64,000 nt of DNA from positions 2,356,001 through 2,420,000 of the forward strand of contig JAUKUA010000003.1 in NCBI GenBank assembly GCA_030549175.1, given 5' to 3'. This stretch comes from Lasiosphaeris hirsuta (taxonomy: Eukaryota > Ascomycota > Sordariomycetes > Sordariales > Lasiosphaeriaceae). Position numbers and translations under genes: made by a program. The notes below the pieces were generated by a model that saw only the letters and a program-made list of their open reading frames with translations, did no database searches and was not told where the DNA came from. Of the stretch, positions 12,342-23,227 are shown piece after piece; the first letter of the stretch is position 1; each line of letters begins with the position of its first letter.

Positions 12342-14613
12342 AGCGGACAACTCGGGGGGACCGTCGTCGCTGTGTAGACATCTAGGTTCCTGCCCGCTGT
12401 GGTCCTCAATTGTCGCTGCTGGGACGCTAGTCAGCGTACCCGAGACCAACACTAGCCGGTCAAGGTGAAGCCACGGCACGACCAAAGGCAGGAGCCTCAA
12501 CGGTGGTCATGCGCGTCTTCGGATACGCACCATCGATTGTTTCTGCATTGTGTATTCTGGGCGGCTATAATTCTTAATAGGTTCATGTTATGCTTCTCTT
12601 TTTGGGTCTGGGGTATGGCGTTCTGGGTATACCGTTTTATTTCTCCGGTTCCTTTACTTTTTTTTTTTTTTTGGAGACATGAACGAAACACTTCATGAAA
12701 AAAAAACAGTAACGAACCATTTATGTCTTTATATTTACGATTTGGTTTTGGGGCCTCATCGAAGGAATGAGCAAGATTCTGAGGCAGATGTCGCTACCTA
12801 CTAGGCAGCGGTGTAGGCAGCAAAGTCGACAAGCGGTTGGAGCGAGGCAAGCTTCGTGACCACGCTTCATAGCTACCGCGCCATTTCGAGAACACAAACG
12901 CCGAGTCGAGTCGATCATCTGAAATCTAGAAGGGGGTCCGATCCAATCTCTCATTGAAGATGGTCCTCGACAATCAGTTCTGTGGACGTGAAGGGATGTT
13001 ATTACTCCCCAATCTGCGAACTGACCGCGCCAAACTCAAAAATGGCCAATCTATCCGCATCGCACGCTACTTTCCAGCCTCAATTTGCCCCGCAGTCGTC
13101 TACTTCTCCCCTCAGAAGCTCAGGCTCCGGAGTGAGACGCGCGGCCAAGTCCGTTAGGGTATTTTATGATATTTCTCTCGTCTTTCCGGATGTACTTATG
13201 AAGATGGTGGGATCAACCCATACGCACACAACTCACATACAAACCATGCATAGTCAAGTGTTACTTATTTACTGGGAGGGCGGGATTCTAGTCGAATCAG
13301 TCACTCTTTCCTTTATTTGCGGCGGGGTTTGCTTTTCTACAGGCGTCTAGGGCTGGGTTCATGTGTCTCGGGACTGAGGCCTCATAGCTGTGGTGTTGGA
13401 TTTACGTTCGCTTTTCATGTTTAACGACTGTTTGAATCTCAACAAAGATGGAAGAGCGGGGCACTGTGGATGGAAGTACATTGGAAGAAGCGGGCAATAG
13501 GTCGGCAGTGGTCTGGTCCGGACCGTTGGGAGGGTGTCATTTTTGATGGTCGTTTCTCGTTTCTCTAGTCGTATCGGCTCTTGAGGAGGGGTATCGGGGA
13601 AGAAAGAGGAGGGAACCTGGGTAAAGGGCAAGGCATTTTCGGGACAGACCAGGCAGAAAGAGTTATATGTAGCTGGGAATGAATTATGAGGCTTGATGAT
13701 TCTATCACACATTTTCTGACCAGACTTTGCAACTGTTCTGTTATGTATCTTGGATCCTTTGGTTCTTCTGTTTTACCGAGTTGCTGGGGAGAAGAACCTT
13801 GGGAGTCTGAAAACCAGGGATTGAGATACACTCAACATTCCTTCACAGACAAGCACCACCTGCCAGTGGTCTTTCCCTGCTGATTAGCTACTTTACATAC
13901 GTGATTGATAGATGAAAATGTCAGGGTCCACTTCAATTTAACCCAGTTGCTACGCACAAAGGTGTCCAAGAATAAAATCGAGGGAGATACCAACGTGATT
14001 GGATTTCATCACGACTAAACGGTCACCTTCAGAATACCATAGCCCGCATAAGGCAAGGCACATGGTCGAAAATGGACATGGTCGTCAGAATACTTGCTCC
14101 ATGTTAATTGATTGCTCGCTGCTTGTATTTCTATGCGAAGTAGAATTTGTGTCAAATCTACTCCGAACTCATGCCCAATGGTCGATTTACCGCCTCCGTT
14201 TTTAATATCCTTCGCTTTCCCTTTCCTCTCCTTTCCTGCTACACAACAAGGACCGTGCGCTCAGTCTAACAATGCCCTATCAATGTGGCGCCGTAATGTT
14301 ATGTAGTTACCTTTCGATGGATGGAATCCCTCCTCGTGAGATCATGACCTGCTTTTTGTTGGTGACGACAACTGTTGGGAGGCCTCCGCTCTTTGGCCCC
14401 CTCTCCGGACTTTTCGTTTCGGGATTACCCATCCGGGCGGGCCGTGAGGCGGTGAGCCAAGCGGCTAGTAAACACAAAATGAAACGCAAGGCCGTACCAC
14501 GTTCTTCGTCCAACGTATATCATGACCCGAAGGGATCTCGTATCGTAAAATGACGTTTTGGGTTGAGCTTCCCTTGCTTCTGACTGGCATAGAATGGATG
14601 TGTGGTTCGCTCT
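12342..14613. other. Convergent intergenic region
   Basis: This lies between the 3' ends of the J-domain gene and the sterol acyltransferase. It contains T- and A-rich tracts (12655-12672, 12698-12707) suited to 3' untranslated sequence. I see no recognisable gene. Frames up to about 120 codons exist but match nothing I know and lack coherent splice partners. Confidence 0.5.
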
Positions 14614-16454
14614 TCACACCAACACGTAGAGCGAGCATATCTGCGACACAGGGAGTAGTCAGTTTTTTATCTCTGGTTTTGCGCAGTCCAACATGGAGAC
14701 AGAGCCAGACTTACCAGACTCAAGCCCAGAATCATACTACACCAGAAGCAGACGTTATTCAGTGTCTTCTTCCCCCTGACCCAGCGGGTCCGCTGCAGCA
14801 CCACGATTGGCAGCTGCAGCATCTGGCAAATGAAGCCGTACCCACGGAGCTTCTTGGTAATGCAGGCCATGACAAGCTCGTGGCCGATGGCGCTGATGAG
14901 AAAGGTGATGACGGTGGCATACGACTTGCCAATGTGCGGTCGGCTCGCGCTGTAGACGTGGCGGCGCAGGAAGCTGTAGACGGGCACATTCCACTCGCGC
15001 GAGAACTCCATCCAGTCGGTGCTGTTCCACCAGTCACTGTAAAAGTGACGGTCGGCAAAGTGCGTGATCTCGGCGAAAGCGCCGAGCACGTACTCGAAAA
15101 TGACTAGGAAGACGAGTAAGAAGGTCAACATGAAGGGGAAGAGCAGCCACGAAATGGTCTCAGAGAGCACCAGAAGGGCCTCAAAAGCCGTTAGGGGCGA
15201 TTCGGCTGTACGGAATGATGGGTCTAGCCGCTGGGAAGCGTCTACCAAGGCCGGAAGAATGAATTCTTCTGAGATGATGGTCAGCAGAAAGATGCACCCA
15301 AAGGTAGCAGCGATCTTGGATATGAGATTTTGCCAGTCTATCGCCGCGGTACGTGGGTACTCGATCTCATAGCATAATGTTGGGCAACAAAGATAGTCAA
15401 GATAGTTGACCCACGTAAGGTTGGCTGGGTATGTGATGTTGCCGATGGGGCTAGTCAGCTCGCGAGCCAGGTCCTCTCGTAGTTGTATCACCTCCTCGTC
15501 CTCGGGCGCACTGTCATCATCCTCATTACTACGAGCCCCAGCCCTCTTAGGGCTCGCCAACGTGCCCATCGGGTTCTCGAGGGTAGGGTAGAGGTAGGCT
15601 GGCGCGCGCGATGCTGTGGAGGGGTTATCAAGCGCACGAAGGCGCTTTTCGGTCTCACTCAGGTGGCCGTTGTAGAAGACATAGGAATGCATCTTCATCA
15701 AAATGGCCAATGTGTGGAGCAGGAAGAAGACCTGGGCGGTCCAAGCCCAGTCCAGTTCGAAGGGCACGGCAACCCAAATGGCAAGCCATATGATCTGGTA
15801 TATGCTCATGATGGCCATGCCGCCCCTGTGCCATGTCAGGGCACCGCCGACGGGTTCGGCGCGGAAGATCCTGTGCAGGGGAAGACACACTGCTGTTGTC
15901 GCAACCATCATAAAGTCGGCAATAGCAAGGTGCCAGAGCTTCACGGTAAACAGCCCCCATATCTGAACGCGGAGCGGGGAGCCCGTGTCCTTGATATTGC
16001 GCAGCATGGTGGTGATGGCCATGATGGCGAGGCCAATCCAGAAGAGATTAAAGAAGCCATGGAAGTCGCGGTAGTCACTATTTGGATCGAAGTGGGACAC
16101 GCGGCTCGCAAACTCGATGGTGGGAAAGATGCGGCGGCGCTGCTCGGCGCGGGCCTGCTTGCGGGCCGAAGAGAGCGAGAAGACAGAGGGAGGGGCATCG
16201 ACGGGTATAGGCGTCGAGCGGCCGCTGTGATGGGAACAAGACGGTAAGCGCTCTGCGATGAGTCTGCTGAATGAAGAATCGGCGCCTCACCTCGTCATGC
16301 CTGTGGCATTTCCATTTCCATTTTCGGGGGTAAGCATGCCGCTGTGGTCTGAGGCATTGCTGATCTGGGAGAGGTGCGACAAGAGGAGGGGCTTGCGGGG
16401 CCTCGGTCGAACGATGTGGTCGCCATCAGAGGTGTCGGCGGATGTCGAAGACAT
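14614..16454 (-). CDS. ARE2: Sterol O-acyltransferase (ACAT/SOAT, MBOAT family)
   Basis: It esterifies sterols with fatty acyl-CoA in the ER membrane for storage in lipid droplets. My model has three exons: 16454-16291, 16224-14715 and 14640-14614, with introns of 66 and 74 nt, giving 566 residues. The N-terminal about 95 residues are polar. Then follow multiple hydrophobic helices, the MBOAT signature FYSDWWN at about residue 447, and the catalytic histidine in IGHELV at about 500. The last exon is only 27 nt and encodes ICSLYVLV. I include it because reading through the GTAAGT donor at 14714 replaces this family-typical end with an unrelated tail of about 15 residues. An acidic loop (DDDSAPEDEEV) sits between the membrane segments. 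Yeast has two paralogues, ARE1 and ARE2, and I cannot say which is closer. It is transcribed away from the kinase gene across a 2.7-kb gap. Confidence 0.93.
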
Positions 16455-19138
16455 GTCTCGCTGTGTCTAGGTTTGAGGCTCCCCGGATTCGCAATCGATC
16501 AAGGTTTCCGCGTCGAAAGGGCCATGTGCGGGCCTGGCGCGCGCAGAAGGGGCCGGGTGTCCGTCGCGCTGATGATGGAAAGTTTGCCGACGTCTTCGCA
16601 AACAATGCACACAATCACGGAGAAGCGGGCATTCTTGCTCTCATTCTCATTGCGACTGGGGAAAGCACAGCGAGAAACCTGTATGTTTTTCTTTGCTAAC
16701 AATCGCGGCGAATTGGCGGATCCATCTATCGTAATCTTCGTAAAACGAAAACGACCCGCACCTCGGCAGGCAGGCACCAATACTAGCAGGCCTACGTCAC
16801 TCCACGTGACACCGGGTAGGGATATTCGCTGGCAGAGCTCCATTATTCTTGTGCCGCGCCGTGATGGGGGCGTGTGGTTGCTGTCCGTCCTCGTCTACTT
16901 GCCTGCCGGACGGCTCTGACTTTTTTTAGCCAACAATCACACATATCTTGTCTACAAATGGCTTGATGGCTTCCCTCAAAGCTGACAAACCGGTGCAGTC
17001 ATGGAGAAGAATTTGGGTTGACTGCAGTCTGTTACTGATTAACACCAAGGGGCAGGCTTTAACCAGCCTCGCTAGCCATCCACGCAGTTAACTACAAGGG
17101 CAGGCAGCTTGATAAAGTGATAATGGAAAGCCTATCAAGAACGGACTTCCGAAGATACAGCACCAGCACCGCCAATGGCGGAATTGAGTTTCCAGCCAGA
17201 CCCAAGCTCAGCCCCCAACTCTCGCAGGCATGGCCATCGTGCGGCGCGACGGCATCGACGAAATCCAGGGTATCTCGGCACCCAGGGTATCACCACGAAA
17301 CAGTCAACAGGATGTCTCGAGGGCGCCGTAAAGACGCCCAGACACAAAAAGTGCAACGAAGGTGCTTCCACCTCGCAGGGTTGCAGTTCCTTGTGTTTGA
17401 TGAAGAAGGGCAACCAATTGGTCGCGCAGACAGTCCATCGTGGGTGGTGTCGAGCACAAAGCCAATCGAGATTGACGGGCACATGTCCCATCCCACGCTC
17501 CTCCTAGCCCCCGTTAGCATCGCATAGATTGCGATTGCAGTCTTGACAGCCTCGTCGAATCCCATCGCACATGCAAATGATAACGTCGGGGCACCGATCA
17601 AAAACCCCTGCTCCCAACGCCTGTACGGCTGGCCCCGAAGATAGGTCAACGGCAACGCGAAAAACCAGGGCAAAGCAGGGGTTGAGCCGATGGCGGAGAT
17701 GTGCCGATAACCCTGTGATAAGGCAGAGTGGGATGTTTGTTTCTCGAGTCCGAGCGACGATATCTAGGTCGAGACTCAGACGAGACTCGGGACTCGGGAG
17801 TCGGGAGTAGCTCTGTGGCAATAGCTGCGAGGGTGAAGGCCTGCTTTCCTGCAGGGCCCCGAACCTTTACCTTTTTCAGGGCAGGGCATCCTCCAGACGC
17901 TCGGTTATTGCAAACCTTGGTTGCAAGGTTGCGGCCCTCAATGAATGTCGTCTTTGGGGGTTCCTTCACGCTTCAGCGTTGTTACATTTCGTCCCTGGGA
18001 CAGACACTACGGATTGTTATGGCTACTCGGCTATTGGGACGCTGTGCCATCACACTCGGCCGCTGTCTTTGTAGTGGGAGTAGGCCTCTTGCTCTCCTCC
18101 ATCTCTACCTACATAGTACAACTGCATTCGTCCCTTCTTTGTTCCGGCCCGTCGAGTTCGAGGTGTCCCTTGCTACCTTACTTACCGTACCTACCTACGG
18201 TAATTATTCGGCCTACCTTGCGCCGTTGCATGCCGTGGATTTCGTCACAGAGGGGGCGGGCGGTCACCTGGAGACACTGCCTAGGACCCGTGCCCCCGGG
18301 TGAGATGCTGTATTGATTGCGGCTGCGTATTCCGTAAAATTGACGGCATCCCACCCACACTCCACCAATTCAACGTTACCTCTGTGCTCTGGCGCTTGTT
18401 CCCGAGGCAGCCGCCCTCCGGGCATTGGATAAGGTAATAATAAGCAAGTGGCACGGCCTGCCACTACGCCGGAACTCGTCGCCAGAAAGCGCCGTGACGC
18501 CCCCGTCAAAAGCCAGCCAAGACACCCGACAGCTTGCTTCCAGAACCCATCCTAGAATCCCGGAATCCTAGAGGAAACATATGGCCTCCACCGCCCCCGC
18601 CGTGGACTGAAGTACTGACACTTCCTAACGTGAGACTGAGGCGGTTGGCAGTGACGCCGTGAAGCCGTGAGCACTTGCAAGGGCGCGAGGAAGGGTGCTC
18701 CGGGCTCGGTTGAGGAGGACCCTGTTGGAAAGCCGCAACTTAACCCTGCGAATCGCGGCGCCTGGCGACCCCGCCAAACCGAAATCCATCTCCAATTGCA
18801 TCCGCTAAATTCCCAGGCTCCCTGGTACTACTACTACCCACAAGCACACTACGCCTACTGCGGTGTGCGGGACTGGGCAGGTGGCACTGCCCTGCAGGGG
18901 CCCACGAGCGAGGCGGGCGGTTTGGCCCCACTCAGCACCCAGTCACTGGTAGTCACCAGCACCAGTCACCAGTTCACCCTGGCACGAGGCAGCACTGCAT
19001 TCTTCATTCACGCAGCCTCCGTCCTCTGCGGCCTGCGCGCAGCGTTCTGGTGTCCAGTGTCCGTGTCCCAACATTGGATGCGCGCCGACGCAGCTCAGAG
19101 CAGGCGCATCTATCTTTCTTGGATCCTCAACCATTAAC
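16455..19138. other. Long divergent intergenic region (acyltransferase / kinase)
   Basis: This 2.7 kb separates two divergently transcribed genes and should hold both promoters. I find no gene in it. Around 18100-18215 there is a cluster of TACCTA/TACCTTAC words and their complements, a pattern that recurs near other genes in this window (33650, 44480, 53790, 57670). No protein domain could be recognised in any frame. Confidence 0.5.
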
Positions 19139-21580
19139 ATGTCCACTCAGCCTGCCTACCCTGCTCCCGCCTCTGCCTCTCCCTCGCCATTACTACCGCT
19201 ACCCACCAGTCCACCCACCGCGGACCGCGCCGACGACCACCATGCGCATTTCCTAGACGCCGCAACCGCCATAGCTGCCGCCGGGCTTCTCAACAAGCAT
19301 AATGTTCAGGCGAACTCAGCCATCGAACTCTGCTCTCCCGCCCCATCCACTCCTCGTCTGACCTCGACGGGGTCTACCTCGGCCGAAACTTCAACCAGAA
19401 CCTCGACAGCCAGCTCGACGCCCCGTCTATCCACTGGCCACGTCCAATTCCGCTCACACACGATAGCCCCGTCCCCGCCCCCGCTCCCGCCGTCTCACCT
19501 CTCAACCAGCCCGACTTCCTTACAGACACCCTCTCACGGTTCCAGGGACACCGCGAATCAGCATCTTGGCAGCCCGCTACTGCTACACAACGACCTACAG
19601 CCCGCAACCCCCGTGCTCTCTGATCCGCCCAACGGCTTCACGACCCCCTCGAGATCGTTAAATCGGCCATCCTTAACCCTCCAGCACAAGACCTCGGCCT
19701 CGTCACTTAAACCCATCTCGCGGACTCCGAGCCTCAAGACTGGTAGCTTGGCTAGTGTCTTGGGTACTGCCTCGGCAGCCAGCTCGACCTACCCGAGCCC
19801 TGTAATATCTGCCATGGGCGACGTTACACCACTGCCATCACCCCTACTATCTTGTGATTCACCGGGACCGTGGAAGAAGCTGGGTGGACGTCCGTCACGC
19901 GACGCGCCTGCTTTTCACCCACCCCACCCAGGCGACAACGGTCACAGTATGAGCACAGGCGAGCCATTGGCTCCCGCAACACCAACCCAGCCCAGGAGAA
20001 AGGGGTATGCGGGTTTGGCTTTGGCCTTGGCCTTGCAAGTAGACGGCCCCGGCGCCGGGCCGAAACAATCAGATGGCGATCGCAAGCAGGGGATGCATAC
20101 ACACTCGCGGAACAGGAGTATCAGTGACTACGTTCCGGACCCAATGGTGGTCCCTAAGCGCATGGTCACCGTGTCTGGGTCACACGTCAAACCAGACGGG
20201 AAGAGTGCAGAGCCAGGATTCGAAAGCCATATGCGCAGGGAGCCTCATCTTTCCGAGGCCAGAGGCTTAACGCCTATAGAAAAGCCACCTACACCGCCGC
20301 CGAGCGAGTCTTCACTCAGTGCAAATGAAGCGTCTTCGGTCGCCGATTCTGGCTCCAGCGTCAGGAGTAGCAGCAAACCTTCAAGATACGAGTATTTCGA
20401 GGCATACGGCAGACACGACAGGAAGCGACGTCGCTGGCGCTCCCTCAGAATGCTAGGTCAGGGCACCTTTAGCCGGGTTATGTTGGCCACGAGCCAGGTT
20501 ACGTCAGAGACGGACGAGGAGGACTATCAGAGTGGGCTACAGACACCAGAGCCGCTACCCCGATATGACCGCCGCACACTGGTGGCGGTCAAGGTCTGCG
20601 AACACGGCCCACGCGGAGGAGCATCCGAGGACCGAATTGAGATGAGTCTGAAGCGGGAACTGAGTATCATGCAGAGCCTCCACCACCCGTCTTTGATACA
20701 CCTCAAGGCGTGGAATATTGAGGACACGCGGGCCATTCTGGTGCTAAGCTACTGCGCTGGCGGAGATCTGTTTGATGTTGCCAGTGGACATCGTGAGCTA
20801 TTGAGTCCAGGACTCTTGCGGAGGATTTTTGCCGAAATAGTCGGCGCCGTGAGGTATCTTCATGCTGAAAAGATAGTCCATCGGGACATCAAGCTTGAGA
20901 GTAAGTCTGATCATCCTTCGCTGCATTTTTAACCGCACTCTAGGCGCCCCGATTTTGATAGCCATACGGAAGCCATACTAATTTACCCTCCAGACGTCCT
21001 TGTCAACCTTCCTCCCTCGGAGCTCTCTTCCACAACCGACTGGACGACATACCCACACTCGGTCATTACGCTCACCGATTTGGGCCTCTCACGGCGCATA
21101 GCCGACGACGAGAAGCTCGAAACTCGCTGTGGGTCTGACGACTATGCCGCTCCCGAGGTCATTATGGGTCAACCCTACGATGGCCGCGCGACTGACGCCT
21201 GGTCGCTCGGTGTGCTACTCTACGCCCTGCTCGAGTCCCGCCTCCCTTTCGATCCCCATCCTGCCGTTGGTGACCACGCCATGCAGATGCGTATGCGCAG
21301 CCGGACGAGTCACCGCATCGCCCGTGTCGAGTGGCGCTGGATTGAGTATGGAGTCCATGATGGGGAGGGTGAAGGGGAGGGTGATCACGAGGCGGATGTT
21401 GCTCGATTTGCGGAGAGGGGACTACTAGGTGCCATGGAGGTTGTCGAGGCTTTGCTCAAGCGGGCGAGGAGTAGGTGGCCGTTAGCTAAGGTGGCGGAGA
21501 CCGAATGGGTTGGTGGGGGGATTCAGGTGGAGGGGGATATCAAGTTCCGGGAGGAAGAGGAAGGCGAGGAGGTCCCATGA
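19139..21580 (+). CDS. Serine/threonine protein kinase with long disordered N-terminus
   Basis: There are two exons, 19139-20900 and 20994-21580, split by a 93-nt intron with a TACTAAT branch site, giving 782 residues. The first about 430 residues are Ser/Thr/Pro-rich with many SP/TP sites and no domain, suggesting regulation by phosphorylation. The kinase domain follows: glycine loop GQGTFSRV, lysine in VAVKV, helix-C glutamate in SLKREL, catalytic HRDIKLEN at about 579-586 (spanning the intron) and APE-type AAPEV. The DFG motif is replaced by DLG (TDLGLS), which keeps the metal-binding Asp. An insertion rich in Asp and Glu separates the first strands. The layout recalls fungal CAMK-like kinases such as yeast PRR1/PRR2, but I assign no orthologue. 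The C-terminal about 80 residues are acidic. Confidence 0.88.
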
Positions 21581-23227
21581 CACCAGATTTCCGGAAGGGA
21601 GTATTAATGGGAAGGTGTAGAGCGGGTGGCAGGATTGCCGCACTGCGGCGATTTGGGAAGGTTGATTCCGGATATGGGCATATGGACAATGGAAAAAGGG
21701 GTTGGGCCTCCTTCGATGACCGAGTGAGACTCATGATCTAGGTCGCGATGATACCGAGGATTACTGGTTTCCGCTGGGTCTTATTACACCCGAGTCACCC
21801 CTCGTCGTTGCTATAAAAGGGGGAAAAGGAGGTATTCCCACTAGATCGGGCAACGTTTTCGGTTGGAAATGTACTTTAGTTTATACAAAGAGCACTAACA
21901 TTGATGATACACATGAAAAGATGAGAAGCAGATGACAGAACACAAAAGGGGGGGGGGGGGGAGAGATCACCAGACGAAGAACCAATAGCCTGTAGAGCTA
22001 ACTAGCGGGTGTTAGGTGGTCATGTTTGGGGGTATCTAGAATCCAGCTGTACCACTGCTCCTTAATTTTACACTCCAACCCTAGTTTGTTCATTGGCGCG
22101 TATCCATGACCACTCCCACCCAGGGAAATATTGAGGCCCTGTCTGGACTTTGTCGCATAAAAAAACAGCGTTCTAGCATTCGAAGGCATATATAGTTTTC
22201 AACAAGGCCTTTCGTTCTAGCATCTGAAAAGATATAATTGGCGCTTTGAAAGGCTTTTACTATGTTTACAACGAGAGCTTCAAAGTCCCACGCCGACAAA
22301 CAAACAAGGGTCGGATTGTAGGTAGAATGCCATTTGGAGCGTGTATCGGTGGCGGCAGGGTCGAATTGAGTCGGGTCAGTTTCGAAGTGTAAGCCTTGGA
22401 TCGGTACGGCCGAAACCATAGACTCGAAGACTTGTGAAGTCTGAGGAGTACCGCCAGCAACGAATCCCAGACACCACCTGCAGCTATACGAGAGGAGAAA
22501 GGTGTATCGCCACATATTCAACGGTAGTGACTGAGGCGACGCCACTGCTTTTCATGTTCAGAGGCCGCTGTGCGATATCCTGGATGGTTCATGATTGAGT
22601 CATTCCTGAATACTCAGAAGGAGGGTTCTCGATACAAACCGAACGGCTTCAATTGACAGCCAGTAACAGCTAGGATTTATACAAAAAGCGGAAGGCTCTG
22701 AGCGCGGCATTGCCATCGGCGGATCATGGACACGGCTTACATTCTTTCCACGCTGATGAGTACTCGGTAAAGAACAGAGCGGGCGCGAAACAAATGTTTG
22801 TCTACAAGATCTCAAGATGTGTCCAACCCACGTACGCACCTACAATGTACATATAGAGTTCAGCATTGTCGTCACATCATGAAAACGTATCACATCTGTA
22901 ATAAGGCGAGACGTATTCCGTAATCCACATTGATTTGAGGTGGTCGACACGACAACATTGTCACATGACCATATGTCGATATCAGCAACACAACACTCGC
23001 ATATGGCACTTCACATAGCGCACAAGTACTTCTAAAACCATGCATCCATGTCTAAATAAAGAGCATGATCACCCCTCCATGTCCTAGACTAGAATACAGA
23101 GCACCGTTTCTTGACTGGAATTAGAGACGTAGGTATGATGCAGATGGGGTAACAAAAAGAGCCAAAGCTAAAACCCTGCCAACTCCGTTCCGAAATACTT
23201 TTTCGTTAACCGTTTCGTTGTCGTCAT
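21581..23227. other. Convergent intergenic region with a G14 run
   Basis: This lies between the 3' ends of the kinase and HSP90 genes. A run of 14 G occupies about 21948-21961. A degenerate copy of the dispersed repeat described below lies at 22160-22324. The rest is AT-richer and looks like 3' untranslated and spacer sequence. No gene is recognised. Confidence 0.5.
22160..22324 (+). repeat. Dispersed repeat family, copy 1 (degenerate)
   Basis: The right end reads GACAAACAAACAAGGG then TCGGATTGTAG (22295-22321), matching the conserved tail seen near 28953 and, inverted, near 28532 and 27384. Left of it are AAGGCCTTTCGTTC and a GCTTTGAAAGGCTTTT block resembling the body of the other copies. 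The left boundary is uncertain. Confidence 0.5.

Noticed and set aside
15483..16247. 254-codon frame opposite the sterol acyltransferase
   Set aside because: Antisense shadow of conserved membrane helices; no domain of its own.
22090..22545. 151-codon minus-strand frame near 22.3 kb
   Set aside because: Part of it lies in a dispersed repeat copy and the rest resembles no protein; treated as chance.
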